From NCBI RefSeq assembly GCF_001898115.1, contig NZ_MKSQ01000026.1, forward strand, positions 625,184-689,183: a stretch of DNA of 64,000 nt, written 5' to 3'. This stretch comes from Allobosea sp. 67-29. Its GTDB lineage: Bacteria; Pseudomonadota; Alphaproteobacteria; Rhizobiales; Beijerinckiaceae. Made by a program: the position numbers and the translations under genes. Shown here one piece after another: positions 34,563 to 44,227 of this stretch (position 1 is its first letter; each line of letters opens with the position of its first letter). The notes under the pieces are model-generated. The model saw only the letters and a program-made list of their open reading frames with translations, did not search any database and was not told the DNA's origin.

Positions 34563-34745
34563 CACCCATCCCCCGCCCTGCCGCCGGACTGATCCGGGGC
34601 CCGTGCCAGCGCCGTTTCGAACGAGGCTGGACATGGCCCCGTTTCACGGGTCGCGCGATCGCGCCGCAAATCTCGCGCGGCCCGCCCGGTCCAGCCGTGC
34701 TAGACAGCGCAGACCGCCGGCGGCGCCGCCTCGATACGGGTTCGA

Positions 34746-36602
34746 ATGCTCGATCTCATCCTCACGCAGACGCTGAACGGGCTGGCATCCGCCTCGTCGC
34801 TGTTCCTGGTCGCATCGGGGCTGTCGATCATCTTCGGCGTCACCCGCATCGTGAACTTCGCCCATGGCTCGCTCTACATGCTGGGCGCCTATCTCGGCTG
34901 GACGCTGGTGACATGGCTCGGCCCGGCCAGCCCCTTCGGCTTCTGGGGCGGCGTCCTGCTGGCGGCGCTCTCCGTCGCGGCCATCGGCGTCCTGATCGAG
35001 GTCGCGATCCTGCGGCGGATCTATCAGGCGCCCGAGCTCTTCCAGCTGCTCGCCACCTTCGGCGTCGTACTGATGATCCAGGACATCGCGCTGGCGGTCT
35101 GGGGGCCGGAGGACAAGCTCGGCCCGCGCGCCCCCGGCTTCAAGAGCTTCGTCATCCTGTTCGACAGCCGTTTCCCGACCTATGAACTGCTGCTGATCGC
35201 GATCGGGCCGGCGGTGCTGGGCCTGCTCTGGTTCCTGTTCCGCAGGACGCGCTGGGGCACGCTGGTTCGCGCCGCGACGCAGGATCGCGAAATGGTCGGT
35301 GCGCTCGGCGTCAACCAGCGACTGCTCTTCACCTCCGTCTTCGCCTTCGGCGCCGGCCTTGCCGGCCTCGGCGGAGCGCTGCAGCTCCCGCGCGAGGCGG
35401 CGACCCTGCACATGGACCTCTCGATGATCGCCGAGGTCTTCGTCGTCGTCGTCGTCGGCGGACTCGGCAGCGTCACCGGCGCCTATCTCGCGGCCGTGCT
35501 GATCGGCATCCTGCACGCCTTCGGCATCCTGATCTTCCCGAAGATCACGCTCGTCCTCGTCTTCCTCGTCATGGCCGTCGTGCTGGTGGCCAAGCCCCAC
35601 GGGCTGCTCGGCAAGCCGCCGACGGGCCAGGCGCGCGCGCCCGCCGACGAGCCTCTGCTGAGACCCGCCGACCGGGCGACGAAGCTTGCCGGGCTCGCGG
35701 CTCTGCTCCTGCTCGCCACCTTGCCGCTCGTGACGCCCGACTACCTGGTCCTGACACTGACCGAGCTCCTGATCCTCGGCCTGTTCGCCGCCTCGCTCCA
35801 CTTCATGATGGGGCCGGGCGGCATGACCTCCTTTGGCCATGCCGCCTATTTCGGTCTTGGCGCCTATGGCGCGGCACTGGCGGTGAAATGGCTCGGCGCG
35901 CCGATGGAGCCGGCGCTGCTCTTCGCCCCGCTTCTCGCCGGCGTCGCCGGCGCGGTGTTCGGCTGGTTCTGCGTTCGGCTGTCCGGCGTCTATCTCGCCA
36001 TGCTGACGCTCGCCTTCGCGCAGATCGCCTGGGCGACCGCCTTCCAATGGGTCGAGTTCACCGGAGGCGACAACGGCATCCTCGGCGTCTGGCCTGCGCA
36101 ATGGGCGGTCTCGAAGACGGCTTTCTACTATCTGGTCCTCGGACTCTGCGCCGCCTGCGTGCTGCTGCTGCGCATCATGCTGTTCTCGCCGCTGGGCTAT
36201 GCGCTGCGTGCCGCCCGTGACAATCCGCTCAGGGCCGAGGCCATCGGCATCGACACGATGCGCGTGCAATGGGCCGCCTTCGTCGTCGCGGCCTTCGCGG
36301 CCGGCATCGCCGGCGGGCTCTTCGCCTTCTTCAAGGGCTCGGTCTTCCCGACCTATCTCGCGATCCCGCGCTCGGTCGATGCGCTGCTGATGGTGTTGCT
36401 CGGCGGGGTTCAGACCGTCTCGGGCCCGATCGTCGGCGCCTTTGCCTATGCCGGCCTCAGCGAGCAGCTGAGCAGGCTGACCATGTACTGGCGCTTCGCG
36501 CTCGGGCTGTCGATCGTCTTGCTCGTCGTGCTCTTTCCGCGCGGCCTCGTCGGCAGCTTCCTCGCCTGGCGCGAGCGCTCCCGCGCGGAGCCGGCACGAT
36601 GA
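34746..36602 (+). CDS. Fused Liv-type ABC permease (LivH-LivM)
   Basis: 618-residue inner-membrane protein carrying both permease subunits in one chain. The LivH half (about 1-290) has SIIFGVTRIVNFAHGSLYMLGAY and ATQDREMVGALGVNQ; the LivM half (about 315-618) has FMMGPGGMTSFGHAAYFGLGAYG, the coupling loop RAARDNPLRAEAIGID and LLMVLLGGVQTVSGPIVGAF. A proline/arginine linker around residues 293-312 joins them. Length is what two complete permeases need, and the frame is continuous. It overlaps the ATPase gene in ATGA. Confidence 0.93.
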   Translation: MLDLILTQTLNGLASASSLFLVASGLSIIFGVTRIVNFAHGSLYMLGAYLGWTLVTWLGPASPFGFWGGVLLAALSVAAIGVLIEVAILRRIYQAPELFQLLATFGVVLMIQDIALAVWGPEDKLGPRAPGFKSFVILFDSRFPTYELLLIAIGPAVLGLLWFLFRRTRWGTLVRAATQDREMVGALGVNQRLLFTSVFAFGAGLAGLGGALQLPREAATLHMDLSMIAEVFVVVVVGGLGSVTGAYLAAVLIGILHAFGILIFPKITLVLVFLVMAVVLVAKPHGLLGKPPTGQARAPADEPLLRPADRATKLAGLAALLLLATLPLVTPDYLVLTLTELLILGLFAASLHFMMGPGGMTSFGHAAYFGLGAYGAALAVKWLGAPMEPALLFAPLLAGVAGAVFGWFCVRLSGVYLAMLTLAFAQIAWATAFQWVEFTGGDNGILGVWPAQWAVSKTAFYYLVLGLCAACVLLLRIMLFSPLGYALRAARDNPLRAEAIGIDTMRVQWAAFVVAAFAAGIAGGLFAFFKGSVFPTYLAIPRSVDALLMVLLGGVQTVSGPIVGAFAYAGLSEQLSRLTMYWRFALGLSIVLLVVLFPRGLVGSFLAWRERSRAEPAR

Positions 36603-37396
36603 GCGCCCCGGCGCTCCCGTCAGGCGCCGCGGCGCGCGAGGCCGTGCTGGTCGCGCGCGACCTGGCGAAGTCCTTCGGCGGCGTCGACGCGGTGCAGGGC
36701 GTGTCGTTTTCGGTCGAGGCCGGCCGGATGGTCGCCCTGATCGGCCCGAACGGAGCGGGCAAGACGACCTGCTTCAACATGCTGGGCGGGCAGCTCGTCC
36801 CGGATCGCGGCGAGATCCTCCTGGCCGGACGCGCGATCACCGGGCTGAAGCCGCGCGCGATCTGGCGCCGCGGCGTCGGCCGGACATTCCAGATCACCGC
36901 GACCTTCTCCTCGATGACCGTGCGCGAGAATGTGCAGATGGCCCTGATCTCGGAGGCCGGCGGCCTCTGGCATCCGTTCCGGGCCGCCCGTGACCAGCAT
37001 GCCGCGGCGGCGGAGAGCCTGCTGGCCGCGGTCGGCATGCTCGGCCAGGCCGACCGGGCCTGCGGCGTGCTCGCCTATGGCGACCTCAAGCGCGTCGAGC
37101 TTGCGATCGCGCTCGCCAACCGGCCGAAGCTGCTGCTCATGGACGAGCCGACCGCCGGCATGGCGCCGGGCGAGCGTATCGAGCTGATGGCGCTGACGGC
37201 GCGGATCGCGGCCGAGGAGCGGATCGCGGTGCTCTTCACCGAGCACGACATGGACGTCGTCTTCGCCCATGCCGACAGGGTCATCGTTCTGGATCGCGGC
37301 CGGCTGATCGCCGACGGCCCGGCCGAGACGGTGCGGCAGGACCCGCAGGTGCGTGCCGTCTATCTCGGCTCGGGCGCGATCTCCGGAGGCCATTGA
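36599..37396 (+). CDS. Liv-type ABC ATPase 2 (LivG-like)
   Basis: 265-residue ATP-binding subunit. Walker A GPNGAGKTT, the LivG region GRTFQITATFSSMTVREN, signature AYGDLKRVELA and Walker B LLMDEPTAGMAP are visible; the H-loop is TEHDMDVVF. The signature has GDLKR where GQQR is usual, as often seen in this importer subgroup. Its start overlaps the fused permease stop, and its stop overlaps the LivF-like start. Confidence 0.93.
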   Translation: MSAPALPSGAAAREAVLVARDLAKSFGGVDAVQGVSFSVEAGRMVALIGPNGAGKTTCFNMLGGQLVPDRGEILLAGRAITGLKPRAIWRRGVGRTFQITATFSSMTVRENVQMALISEAGGLWHPFRAARDQHAAAAESLLAAVGMLGQADRACGVLAYGDLKRVELAIALANRPKLLLMDEPTAGMAPGERIELMALTARIAAEERIAVLFTEHDMDVVFAHADRVIVLDRGRLIADGPAETVRQDPQVRAVYLGSGAISGGH

Positions 37397-38106
37397 TGGA
37401 TCTCATCCTCGCCGTCTCCGGGCTCGATGCCTATTACGGCCGCGCCCATATCCTGCAGGGGGTCGGCTTCGGCATGGCGCGCGGCGAGGTGCTGGCCCTG
37501 ATGGGCCGCAACGGCGCCGGCAAATCGACGACGATCAAGGCGGTGATGGGGCTGGTACCGCCGGCACGCGGCGAAGTCCGCTTCGAGGGCTCGCGCATCG
37601 ACGGCCGCCAGCCTTTCGAGATCGCACGGCTCGGCATCGGCTATGTGCCGGAGGAGCGGCGCATCTTCTCCGAGCTGACGGTGATGGAAAACCTCGCCGT
37701 CGGCCAGCGCCCGCCACGCGAAGGCGTGCCGCACTGGACGGCGGAGAAGCTCTTCGCGCTCTTCCCCAATCTCGGCCGCATGCGGGACCGGGCCGGTGGG
37801 GCGATGTCGGGCGGCGAGCAGCAGATGCTGACCATCGCCCGTACGCTGATGGGCAACCCGCGGCTGCTGTTGCTGGACGAGCCTTCGGAAGGGCTGGCGC
37901 CGGTCATCGTCGAGGAAATGGCGAAGACGATCCTGGCGCTTAAGGACGAGGGGCTGAGCATCCTGCTCTCCGAGCAGAACCTGCATTTCGCCGGCGCCGT
38001 CGCGGACCGTGTCGCCATCATCGAGAAGGGCGCCATCCGGTTCACCGGCACGGTGGCCGCGCTCACGGCCAACGAGGCGATCCGCCGTCAGTACCTTTCC
38101 GTCTGA
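37396..38106 (+). CDS. Liv-type ABC ATPase 2 (LivF-like)
   Basis: 236-residue ATP-binding subunit. It shows Walker A GRNGAGKST, GYVPEERRIFSELTVMENL, signature MSGGEQQML and Walker B LLLDEPSEGLAP, with the H-loop at LSEQN as in LivF. The ATG at 37396 overlaps the upstream TGA; a TTG one codon earlier is possible. Last gene of the second Liv-type importer. Confidence 0.93.
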   Translation: MDLILAVSGLDAYYGRAHILQGVGFGMARGEVLALMGRNGAGKSTTIKAVMGLVPPARGEVRFEGSRIDGRQPFEIARLGIGYVPEERRIFSELTVMENLAVGQRPPREGVPHWTAEKLFALFPNLGRMRDRAGGAMSGGEQQMLTIARTLMGNPRLLLLDEPSEGLAPVIVEEMAKTILALKDEGLSILLSEQNLHFAGAVADRVAIIEKGAIRFTGTVAALTANEAIRRQYLSV

Positions 38107-38256
38107 ACGGCCGCATCACGGATGCAGTGCCGCCGCTCCCTGGCTGTCGCCCGCTACGCCGGTCGAGCCCACAAGGGCGCCATCCGCCAATGGCCGGAAC
38201 ATCGCATTCCAAGGATGATGGGATGACTGCGACAGCCGTTCCTGCCGCTCCGGGCC

Positions 38257-38333
<77 letters not shown>

Positions 38334-38452
38334 AAGGCGCTGGCCTTCTAGGCCGTGCGTCGCGTGGATGTCAATCGCCTCCGTCGCCTCTTTCGGCCGG
38401 TCGCGACGATATTCTGCGGCAATCTCCCGGACTGGCCGAAGAAGGAAGATCG

Positions 38453-38743
38453 ATGCGCGCCGTTCTCGACGTGGTTCTGCTCGCCCTGCAGATCTATGTA
38501 TGGATCCTGATCGCCTCGGCCGTTCTGAGCTGGCTGATCGCTTTCAACGTCATCAACACCCGCAACCAGTTCGTCGCGACGGTCTGGGACATGCTCTACC
38601 GCATGACCGAGCCCGTGCTGCGGCCGATCCGCGAAAGGCTGCCCAATCTCGGCGGCCTCGACATCTCGCCGATCATCCTGCTGCTGATCATCTATTTCAT
38701 CCAGAGCGTGATCATCCGCTACATCTACCCCAACGTCTTCTGA
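38453..38743 (+). CDS. yggT: YggT-family membrane protein
   Basis: 96-residue inner-membrane protein with two hydrophobic segments (about residues 3-29 and 72-93) around a conserved central loop TEPVLRPIRERLPNLGGLDISPIIL, which defines the YggT family. The family is linked to osmotic or cell-division roles in some bacteria, but no reaction is known. Start ATG 38453 has GGAAG upstream. In many alphaproteobacteria yggT lies next to the DUF167 gene; here DUF167 is 5 kb away. Confidence 0.93.
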   Translation: MRAVLDVVLLALQIYVWILIASAVLSWLIAFNVINTRNQFVATVWDMLYRMTEPVLRPIRERLPNLGGLDISPIILLLIIYFIQSVIIRYIYPNVF

Positions 38744-38876
38744 CGCGGGCCGGGGCCTGGCGGCGGACCGGGGAGCGCTCTGCACGCAGCGCGACCCGCA
38801 CGCGGGCACGACGCATTCGACCCGCCGGCCCTTGCGGGGCAGTATGCCGCGGTCGACAAACCGCGGAGACCGCCTC

Positions 38877-40469
38877 GTGTACAGCCCCGCCACGCCCTAT
38901 CGCAGCCAGAACTGGACCCTGTCGAAGCCCTCCGCCAGCGGCCGGCACGGCATCGTCGTGTCGCAGAACCGGGAGGCCGCCGCGGCCGGGGCCGCGATTC
39001 TCGAGCAGGGCGGCAATGCGGCCGATGCGGCCGTGGCGACCTGCTTCGCGCTCGCCGCCGTCGAGCCCTGGAACAGCGGCCTCGGCGGCATCGGCTTCGC
39101 CGTCGTGCTGAAGGCGGGCGAAAGCCGGGCCCAGGTCGTCGATTTCGGACCGGTTGCCTCGCGTCGCGCCAACCCGGCGGACTATCCGCTGACCGGCGAG
39201 ATGAAAAAGGATCTCTTCACCTGGCCCGAGGTCGTCGGCGACCGCAACATCCACGGGCCGCTTTCCTTCGTCACGCCGTCTTCGGTCGCGGGCTACGCCA
39301 AGCTGAAGGAGGCGTTCGGCTCCCGCCTGCCCCTCGCCGACCTGCTCGCACCCGCCATCGCGCTCGCCCGGCGCGGCCTGCCGGCCGACTGGTACACCAC
39401 GCTGAAGGTCGCCTCCTCCGCATCCGTCCTGAGGCTCTATGCGGAAAGCGCCCGGATCTACCTGCCCGGAGGCCTGCCGCCGGTGCCGCCTTACCAGGGC
39501 TCCCCGGGCTTCATGGTGCTCGGCGAACTGCCGGCCACGCTGGAGCGGCTGGCGCAGGCCGGGCTTGACGATTTCTATCGCGGCGACATCGCCCGGCGCA
39601 TCGCGGCCGACATCGCGGCCGCCGGTGGCGTCGTCGATGCCGAGGATCTGGCGCAGTGCCGGGCGGAACTGCGCCCCGCCCCGGCCATCGCCTGGCGCGA
39701 CAGCCATCTGGTCCACACCGCCGGGGGGCTCACCGCCGCACCGACGCTGGAGCGCGTCGTCGCCGGCATGGCCGATGCGCCGGTGGACGCCCACGGCCCC
39801 TCCCCCGCCTGGTTCGCCAAGCTCTCCGACGTGATGCGGCAGGCCTATCGCGAGCGGCTCTCCGGCCTCGGCGCGGCGGCCGCGAAGGAGCCGGGCGACA
39901 CCTGCACGACGCATCTCACGGTGGTCGACCGCGAGGGCAACCTCGTATCGGTCACCACCACGCTGCTCTCCTCGATGGGCAGCCGGGTCGTGCTGCCCTC
40001 GACCGGCGTGCTGATGAACAACGGCATGATGTGGTTCGATCCGCGACCCGGCAGCGCCAACGCCATCGCCCCCGGCGCCCGCCCGCTCTGCAACATGCTG
40101 CCGGTCGTGGTGACGCCGAAGGACGGCGGCTGGCCGCGTCTGGCCGCAGGATCGTCCGGCGGCCGGCGCATCCTCGCCAGCGTCTACCAGACCCTCGCCT
40201 GGCAGCTCGATTTCGGCATGGACACCGAGGCGACCGCGCATCAGCCGCGCATCGACGTCTCCGGACCGGATTCCACGAGCGCCGATCTGCGCCTGCCGGC
40301 CGAGACGCTTGCCGCGCTGGAAGCGGGCGGCCCGACGACGCTCGTCGAGCACGCGGTCCTGCCGATCAACTTCGCCTGCCCGAATTTCATCCGCGTCGAC
40401 CGCGGCGGAGCCGAAGGTTCGAGCGACGCCGCCTCGCCCTGGTCGGCGGCGGTCGCGGCGGCGTCCTGA
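38877..40469 (+). CDS. Gamma-glutamyltransferase-family enzyme 2
   Basis: 530-residue Ntn-hydrolase family protein. The nucleophile is Thr344 in GDTCTTHLTVVDREGN; AAAAGAAILEQGGNAADAAVA, NSGLGGIGFAVV and GVLMNNGMMWFDPRPG are family landmarks. Two starts compete: GTG 38877 with GGAG eight bases upstream (chosen), and ATG 38844 with a weaker site. No signal peptide is visible with either. It converges on an orphan peptide-binding-protein gene followed by an amidase gene, hinting at peptide or amide scavenging. Confidence 0.88.
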   Translation: MYSPATPYRSQNWTLSKPSASGRHGIVVSQNREAAAAGAAILEQGGNAADAAVATCFALAAVEPWNSGLGGIGFAVVLKAGESRAQVVDFGPVASRRANPADYPLTGEMKKDLFTWPEVVGDRNIHGPLSFVTPSSVAGYAKLKEAFGSRLPLADLLAPAIALARRGLPADWYTTLKVASSASVLRLYAESARIYLPGGLPPVPPYQGSPGFMVLGELPATLERLAQAGLDDFYRGDIARRIAADIAAAGGVVDAEDLAQCRAELRPAPAIAWRDSHLVHTAGGLTAAPTLERVVAGMADAPVDAHGPSPAWFAKLSDVMRQAYRERLSGLGAAAAKEPGDTCTTHLTVVDREGNLVSVTTTLLSSMGSRVVLPSTGVLMNNGMMWFDPRPGSANAIAPGARPLCNMLPVVVTPKDGGWPRLAAGSSGGRRILASVYQTLAWQLDFGMDTEATAHQPRIDVSGPDSTSADLRLPAETLAALEAGGPTTLVEHAVLPINFACPNFIRVDRGGAEGSSDAASPWSAAVAAAS

Positions 40470-40480
40470 GGCGACACACG

Positions 40481-40506
40481 AAAAAGGGCGGCCGCGACGG
40501 CCGCCC
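40481..40506 (-). terminator. Rho-independent terminator of the peptide binding protein gene
   Basis: GGGCGGCCG (40486-40494) and CGGCCGCCC (40498-40506) form a perfect nine-base stem with loop CGA. On the minus strand the stem is followed by TTTTT (40481-40485), 27 bases after the stop of the leftward gene. It may also slow rightward transcription from the gamma-glutamyltransferase gene. Confidence 0.85.
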
Positions 40507-40532
40507 TCGATGATACGGCTTTGGCGCGGCGC

Positions 40533-42119
40533 TCAGCCGCGCTTCACGCCCCAGGGATAGGGCGCCGAACCCGCCAGGATGCCCGTGAGGGTCTTGCGAT
40601 AGGCGGTCCGGCTGACGAACTGGCCGAGCGGGATCGTCGCGACCTCTTCGAGCGCGAGCCGGCCCAGCTCCTTGGCGGCCTTTCTCTGCCCGTCCTCGTC
40701 GGGCGCGTAGAGCCAGGTCTCGGCGAGCTGCTCGGCCTTGTCGCTCTTCCACCAGCCGAACCAGCCCTTCTCGCCCTGGCCGCGGACCAGGGAGGACAAC
40801 GCCGGATTGCCCCAGCCCGTCGCCGAGCCGGTGGTGTGGAAGATGCTCCAGCCGCCCTTCTCGACCGGTTCGCGGCTGCTGCGGCGCTGGACGACGGTGC
40901 CCCAGTCGCTCGCCGCCATCTCGACGTTCATGCCGAGCTTCTTCAAGAGTTCGAAGGTGACCTCGCCGAGCGGACCGATATCCGGGAAGTCGGTCGGGTT
41001 GATGATCACCACCTTCTCGCCGTTGTAGCCGGATTCCTTGAGCGCCGCCTTCGCCTTCTCGAGGCTCTGCGGCATCAGATCTTCCTGCTCGCCATCGTAA
41101 TAGGGCGTGCCGCGCCACCACAGATTGCGGCAGGTCTGCCACAGCGTGGTGTCGTCGCCCTGCGTCGCCCGCATGTAGTCCTCCTGCTTCACCGCCATGC
41201 GGACGGCTGCGCGGATCTTCGGGTTGTTGAAGGGCGGCTGGAGGTGGTTCAGGCGGATGATCGAGCCGCGGCCCGCCTTGTCGATGACCTCCTGCTTGAT
41301 ATCCGGGTTGCTCGCCAGCATCGGCTGCAGATCCGCAAGAGGCCGCTCCCACCAGTCGACCTCGCCGGTGGTCAGCGCCGCCGCCGCGGTGGCCGGATCG
41401 GGCAGGACGTGCCATTCGATCCGCTTGAAATGCGCGACCTTGCCGCCGGCGTTGCGGCTCGGCGGCTCGCTGCGCGGCTTGTAGCCGTCGAACTTCTCGT
41501 AGGCCACGCGGCTTCCGGAGACGTAGTCCGCGGCCACGAACTTGTAGGGCCCCGAGCCGATCATCTCCGTCACCTGGGTGTTGGCATCGGTCTTGGCCAG
41601 GCGCTCGGGCATGATCACCGGCGGCTGGTCCGACTTCGCCAGGCAGTCGAGCATCATCGGGAAGGGCCGCTTGAGCTTGATCTGCACCGTGCGTTCGTCC
41701 GGCGCGCCCCATTCCTCGACGGCGCGGCCGAGAAGCTGGCCGTAGGGATCGCGCTGGGTCCAGCGCTTCAGGCTAGCGGCGCAGTCGGCGGCCTTCACCG
41801 GCGTTCCGTCATGGAACATCAGCCCTTCGCGCAGCTTGATGCGCCAGGTCTTGCCGTCGGCGGAAACCTCGTGCCCTTCCGCCATCTGCGGCTGCGGCTT
41901 CAGCTTCTCGTCGGTGCCGAAGAGCATGTCGAAGACGTAATAGCCGTGATTGTTGGTCACGGTGGCGGTCGTCCAGACCGGATCGAGCGCCGACAGATTG
42001 GCCTGCGGCACGAACTTCATCAGCGTGGCGGAGGCGGCCTGCGCGGCCGCCCGTTGCGGCAGGGCCGGACCTGCCAGGCCAAGTGCTGCCGTCCCCATCA
42101 GGAACTCGCGACGTTTCAT
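40533..42119 (-). CDS. Peptide-type ABC importer binding protein (orphan)
   Basis: 528-residue periplasmic binding protein of the DppA/OppA family, with a signal starting MKRREFLMGTAALGLAGPAL and cleaved near RAAAQAAS. Family landmarks include LREGLMFHDGTPVKAADCAAS, MIGSGPYKFVAADY and IRLNHLQPPFNNPKIRAAV. GGGGAG precedes the ATG at 42119; the longer in-frame version overlaps the amidase gene and is rejected. No permease or ATPase lies nearby, so it must use a transporter encoded elsewhere. The upstream same-strand amidase suggests the ligand is an amide or peptide. Confidence 0.92.
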   Translation of the reverse strand: MKRREFLMGTAALGLAGPALPQRAAAQAASATLMKFVPQANLSALDPVWTTATVTNNHGYYVFDMLFGTDEKLKPQPQMAEGHEVSADGKTWRIKLREGLMFHDGTPVKAADCAASLKRWTQRDPYGQLLGRAVEEWGAPDERTVQIKLKRPFPMMLDCLAKSDQPPVIMPERLAKTDANTQVTEMIGSGPYKFVAADYVSGSRVAYEKFDGYKPRSEPPSRNAGGKVAHFKRIEWHVLPDPATAAAALTTGEVDWWERPLADLQPMLASNPDIKQEVIDKAGRGSIIRLNHLQPPFNNPKIRAAVRMAVKQEDYMRATQGDDTTLWQTCRNLWWRGTPYYDGEQEDLMPQSLEKAKAALKESGYNGEKVVIINPTDFPDIGPLGEVTFELLKKLGMNVEMAASDWGTVVQRRSSREPVEKGGWSIFHTTGSATGWGNPALSSLVRGQGEKGWFGWWKSDKAEQLAETWLYAPDEDGQRKAAKELGRLALEEVATIPLGQFVSRTAYRKTLTGILAGSAPYPWGVKRG

Positions 42120-42187
42120 CAGTAGTCTCCCCGTTATGGTTGGTGGTTGATTGACGGCCCCGGCGACGGCCGGAGCCGAAGGCGCGT

Positions 42188-43681
42188 TCAGGCGAAGCCC
42201 ATGAAATTCGGGCTCTCGCTGATCGGCCGGGCCTTGGCGAGACCGGCCAGGTCCGGAATCGGCCGGGCTGTCAGCGGATCGCCGGCGAGCGCCTCCTCCA
42301 GCGCCGCCGCCACCGCCAGCACCTTGGCGTCGCCGCCGCGCGGTCCCACGATCTGCAGCCCGAACGGCATGCCGTTGCGATCGAGCCCCACAGGCAGCGA
42401 GATCGCCGGATGTCCGACGATGGTGACGGCATAGGCCAGCGCGAGCCAATGGAAATAGGTCCGGGTGGCCTTGCCGTCGATCTCGGCGGGGAAGAGCTCG
42501 GTCCAGGGCCGCGGGCTCAGCGTCACCGCCGGCGACAGGATGACGTCGTAATCCTCGAAGAAGCGCTGCCAGCGGTGGTAGATCGCCGTCTGCTGCTGCA
42601 TGGCGCGGGTCACGTCGAGCGCGGAATAGCGCAAGCCCTCCTCGACATTGGCGCGCACGTTGGGCCCGACCATGTCCGGCGTGTCGCGAACCTTGTCGAG
42701 ATGCGCCGCGAGGAAATTGCTGGCACGCAGGATTTCGAAGACCTCGTCCGTGCCCTCGCAATCCGGCGTCGCCTCCTCGGCAGCCCGGAAGAGATGGCTG
42801 AAGGCCTTGGTCTTGTCGAAGAAGGTGTCGCGGATCAGCCGCTCGGTCGGGGCGAAGCCGAAATCAGGGGTCAGCGCCACCTTGAGCGAGGCGAGATCGA
42901 TCGCGCCGGGCCGCGCAAAATCCTCCGGCCGGCGCACGGTCCGGCCATCGATCGTGGTCGCCAGCGGATCGGCCCCGTTATCGGAGACGATGGCGGAGAG
43001 CAGCAGGCAGAGATCCGGCACATTGCGCGCCATCGGGCCGAGCACCGGCAGCGGCGACCAGCCGAGCTGGCGCTTCTCGCTCGGCACGAGACCGGGCGTC
43101 GGCCGGAAGCCGACGATCCCGTTGAAGGCGGCGGGGTTGCGCAGCGAGCCGCCGGTATCGGAGCCGGTCGCGAGCGGCACCATGTTCGTCGCCAGCACGA
43201 CGCCCGAGCCGCCCGACGAGCCGGCGGCGCTCTTCGACGGGTCGAACGGGTTTCCGGTCGCGCCGTAGACGGCGTTGCGGGTATTGGCGCCGGCTCCCCA
43301 TTCGGGCGTGTTCGTCTTGCCGGCGATGATGGCGCCGGCCTTGCGCACCGAGGCGACGATCAGCTGGTCCTGCTTCGGCACGAAATCGCGGTAGAGCGGG
43401 CTGCCATAGGTGGTGCGCAGCCCCGCGACGTTCTCGAGATCCTTGATGCCGACCGGCAGGCCGTGCAGGGCGCCGAGCGCGTCGCCGCGCGCCGTCGCCT
43501 CGTCGGCCGCAAGCGCATCCTTGCGGGCCTTGTCGTCGTCGCGCGCCACCATGGCGTTGACGGCCGGATCGACCGCGTCCATGCGGCGGATGCAGCTGTC
43601 GAGCAGTTCGCGGGCGGAGAGCTTCCTGGAGCCGATGAGAGTGCGCGCGGCGATGGCGCTGAGATCGCAGGGTTCGGTCAA
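42188..43681 (-). CDS. Amidase (amidase signature family)
   Basis: 497-residue cytosolic hydrolase. The Ser-cisSer-Lys triad is visible: Lys80 in GLPVGIKDLEN, the cis-Ser in AAGSSGGSG (155/156) and nucleophile Ser179 in GSDTGGSLRNPAAF. Such enzymes hydrolyse amides to acid and ammonia, with substrate range not deducible from the sequence. It precedes the orphan peptide binding protein by 68 bases on the same strand, so the two are probably one transcript for uptake and hydrolysis of an amide or short peptide. Confidence 0.93.
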   Translation of the reverse strand: MTEPCDLSAIAARTLIGSRKLSARELLDSCIRRMDAVDPAVNAMVARDDDKARKDALAADEATARGDALGALHGLPVGIKDLENVAGLRTTYGSPLYRDFVPKQDQLIVASVRKAGAIIAGKTNTPEWGAGANTRNAVYGATGNPFDPSKSAAGSSGGSGVVLATNMVPLATGSDTGGSLRNPAAFNGIVGFRPTPGLVPSEKRQLGWSPLPVLGPMARNVPDLCLLLSAIVSDNGADPLATTIDGRTVRRPEDFARPGAIDLASLKVALTPDFGFAPTERLIRDTFFDKTKAFSHLFRAAEEATPDCEGTDEVFEILRASNFLAAHLDKVRDTPDMVGPNVRANVEEGLRYSALDVTRAMQQQTAIYHRWQRFFEDYDVILSPAVTLSPRPWTELFPAEIDGKATRTYFHWLALAYAVTIVGHPAISLPVGLDRNGMPFGLQIVGPRGGDAKVLAVAAALEEALAGDPLTARPIPDLAGLAKARPISESPNFMGFA

Positions 43682-43765
43682 GACAGGCTCTCCATTGCGC
43701 GTCCGGCCATGCAGGCGATATGCCGGATCGGCCTCGGCAGCTCAGCCTAGAGGGTGTCGGGACGA

Positions 43766-44158
43766 ATGGACAAGGCGCGAACGCGACATGGGGGGCAGGA
43801 CCTGGGCACCCGGCCGGTTTCGGCCGGCGGGGCGAGCGACGTGCCGGCGCCGTGGCAGGTGACCCGGGAGGGCGTGGTCCTGACGGTCCGGCTGACCCCG
43901 CGCGGCGGACGCGACGCCCTCGAGGCCGTCGAGACGCTCGCCGACGGACGCAGCGTGCTGAAGGCGCGGGTGCGCGCCGCACCGAGCGAAGGCGAGGCCA
44001 ACGCCGCCCTGCTGGCGCTGCTCGCCCGCGAATTCGGCCTGCCGCGCTCCCGGCTCGCGATCACCGGAGGCACCACGGCGCGGCTGAAGGCCGTCCTGCT
44101 GCAAGGCGACCCGGCGGCGCTGACCGAGGCGCTGCGGCGGCGTTTCATTCCGGCTTGA
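43766..44158 (+). CDS. DUF167/YggU-family protein
   Basis: 130 residues. The core from about residue 26 (VTREGVVLTVRLTPRGGRDALEAV, then LKARVRAAPSEGEANAALLALLA) is the DUF167 domain, a small alpha/beta fold of unknown function; the EGEAN motif is diagnostic. The N-terminal 25 residues are an extra polar tail; starting at GTG 43841 instead would remove them. Divergent from the amidase gene. Confidence 0.85.
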   Translation: MDKARTRHGGQDLGTRPVSAGGASDVPAPWQVTREGVVLTVRLTPRGGRDALEAVETLADGRSVLKARVRAAPSEGEANAALLALLAREFGLPRSRLAITGGTTARLKAVLLQGDPAALTEALRRRFIPA

Positions 44159-44227
44159 CGCAGGAGCCCGCTGCCGCGATGCAGCATCCCGCTTGACGGG
44201 CGCTGCGGTTTCCTGTTCCAGAGAGCC

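Noticed and set aside
34644..36269. Leftward 541-codon frame opposite the fused Liv permease
   Set aside because: Composition is Asp/Glu/Gln/Arg-rich with no motifs; the plus strand encodes a recognisable permease.
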